The notes under the pieces were generated by a model. The model had not been told where the DNA came from and did no database searches. It worked only from the letters and a program-made list of their open reading frames with translations. DNA of 24,362 bases, taken from Pluralibacter sp. UBA7423. Lineage in GTDB: Bacteria > Pseudomonadota > Gammaproteobacteria > Enterobacterales > Enterobacteriaceae. The position numbers and the translations under genes are program-made. Shown one piece after another: positions 24,342 to 24,362 of the stretch; the stretch's first letter is position 1, and each line of letters begins with the position of its first letter. The stretch covers positions 1 through 24,362 of the forward strand of contig DKMD01000009.1 in assembly GCA_002470465.1 (NCBI GenBank), given 5' to 3'.

Positions 24342-24362
24342 TTGCCCGGCGGCGCAAAGCTT
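24342..24362. repeat. start of a REP element, cut by the window edge
   Basis: TTGCCCGGCGGCGCAAAGCTT begins like the REP units at 11373 and 19325. It lies 6 bases after the GNAT stop and runs out of the window. Confidence 0.5.

Noticed and set aside
1..24362. CRISPR array or insertion sequence
   Set aside because: No regularly spaced direct repeats and no transposase-like protein with terminal inverted repeats were seen.

Overview
The window comes from the chromosome of an Enterobacteriaceae member, most likely Enterobacter or a close relative. Nearly every right-hand gene is a close match, in sequence and order, to the E. coli 47-minute region (mrp, metG, yehS, btsR, btsS, mlrA, yohO, yehW, yehX, yehY, osmF, bglX, dld). 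E. coli's yehA-E fimbrial block is missing and is replaced by small accessory genes. All assignments are from reading the sequence; no searches were run.

Region 1 (1 to about 4543) is the right end of an integrated genetic island. It is visibly richer in A+T than the rest, and all its genes lie on the minus strand. From the junction inward it carries a tyrosine-recombinase integrase, then a tight three-gene operon: a DUF2778/Tlde1-like peptidoglycan-targeting enzyme, a four-helix membrane protein, and an Hcp type VI secretion tube protein. Next come the broken N-terminus of a phage Dam-type methylase, an HNH endonuclease and a small hypothetical gene. The left end of the island lies outside the window. 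The right junction falls inside a thiM-type TPP riboswitch on the minus strand: the aptamer is intact up to GCGTAG and then changes abruptly into island sequence. Integration has therefore cut the riboswitch and its promoter away from thiM, which should lie beyond the far end of the island, and placed both upstream of the integrase.

Region 2 (4702 to 7978) is a variable chromosomal stretch: a RimJ/RimL-like acetyltransferase, a LysR regulator, rcnB without rcnA or rcnR beside it, a second small GNAT, and an uncharacterised 149-residue protein behind a near-consensus LexA (SOS) box.

Region 3 (8029 to 11927) holds mrp/apbC and metG, divergent from each other, then a REP element and yehS. Region 4 (11447 to 15488) has the pyruvate-sensing BtsS/BtsR two-component system, probably in one operon with yehS, and divergently mlrA (curli/biofilm regulator) followed by the tiny membrane gene yohO. 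Region 5 (15463 to 19194) is the osmF-yehY-yehX-yehW ABC transporter operon of overlapping genes. Region 6 (19412 to 24335) has periplasmic beta-glucosidase bglX, divergent D-lactate dehydrogenase dld, and a phosphinothricin-acetyltransferase-like GNAT, with REP sequences at 19325-19403 and at the right edge. No tRNA, rRNA, CRISPR array or insertion sequence was seen, and no gap between genes exceeds about 250 bases.
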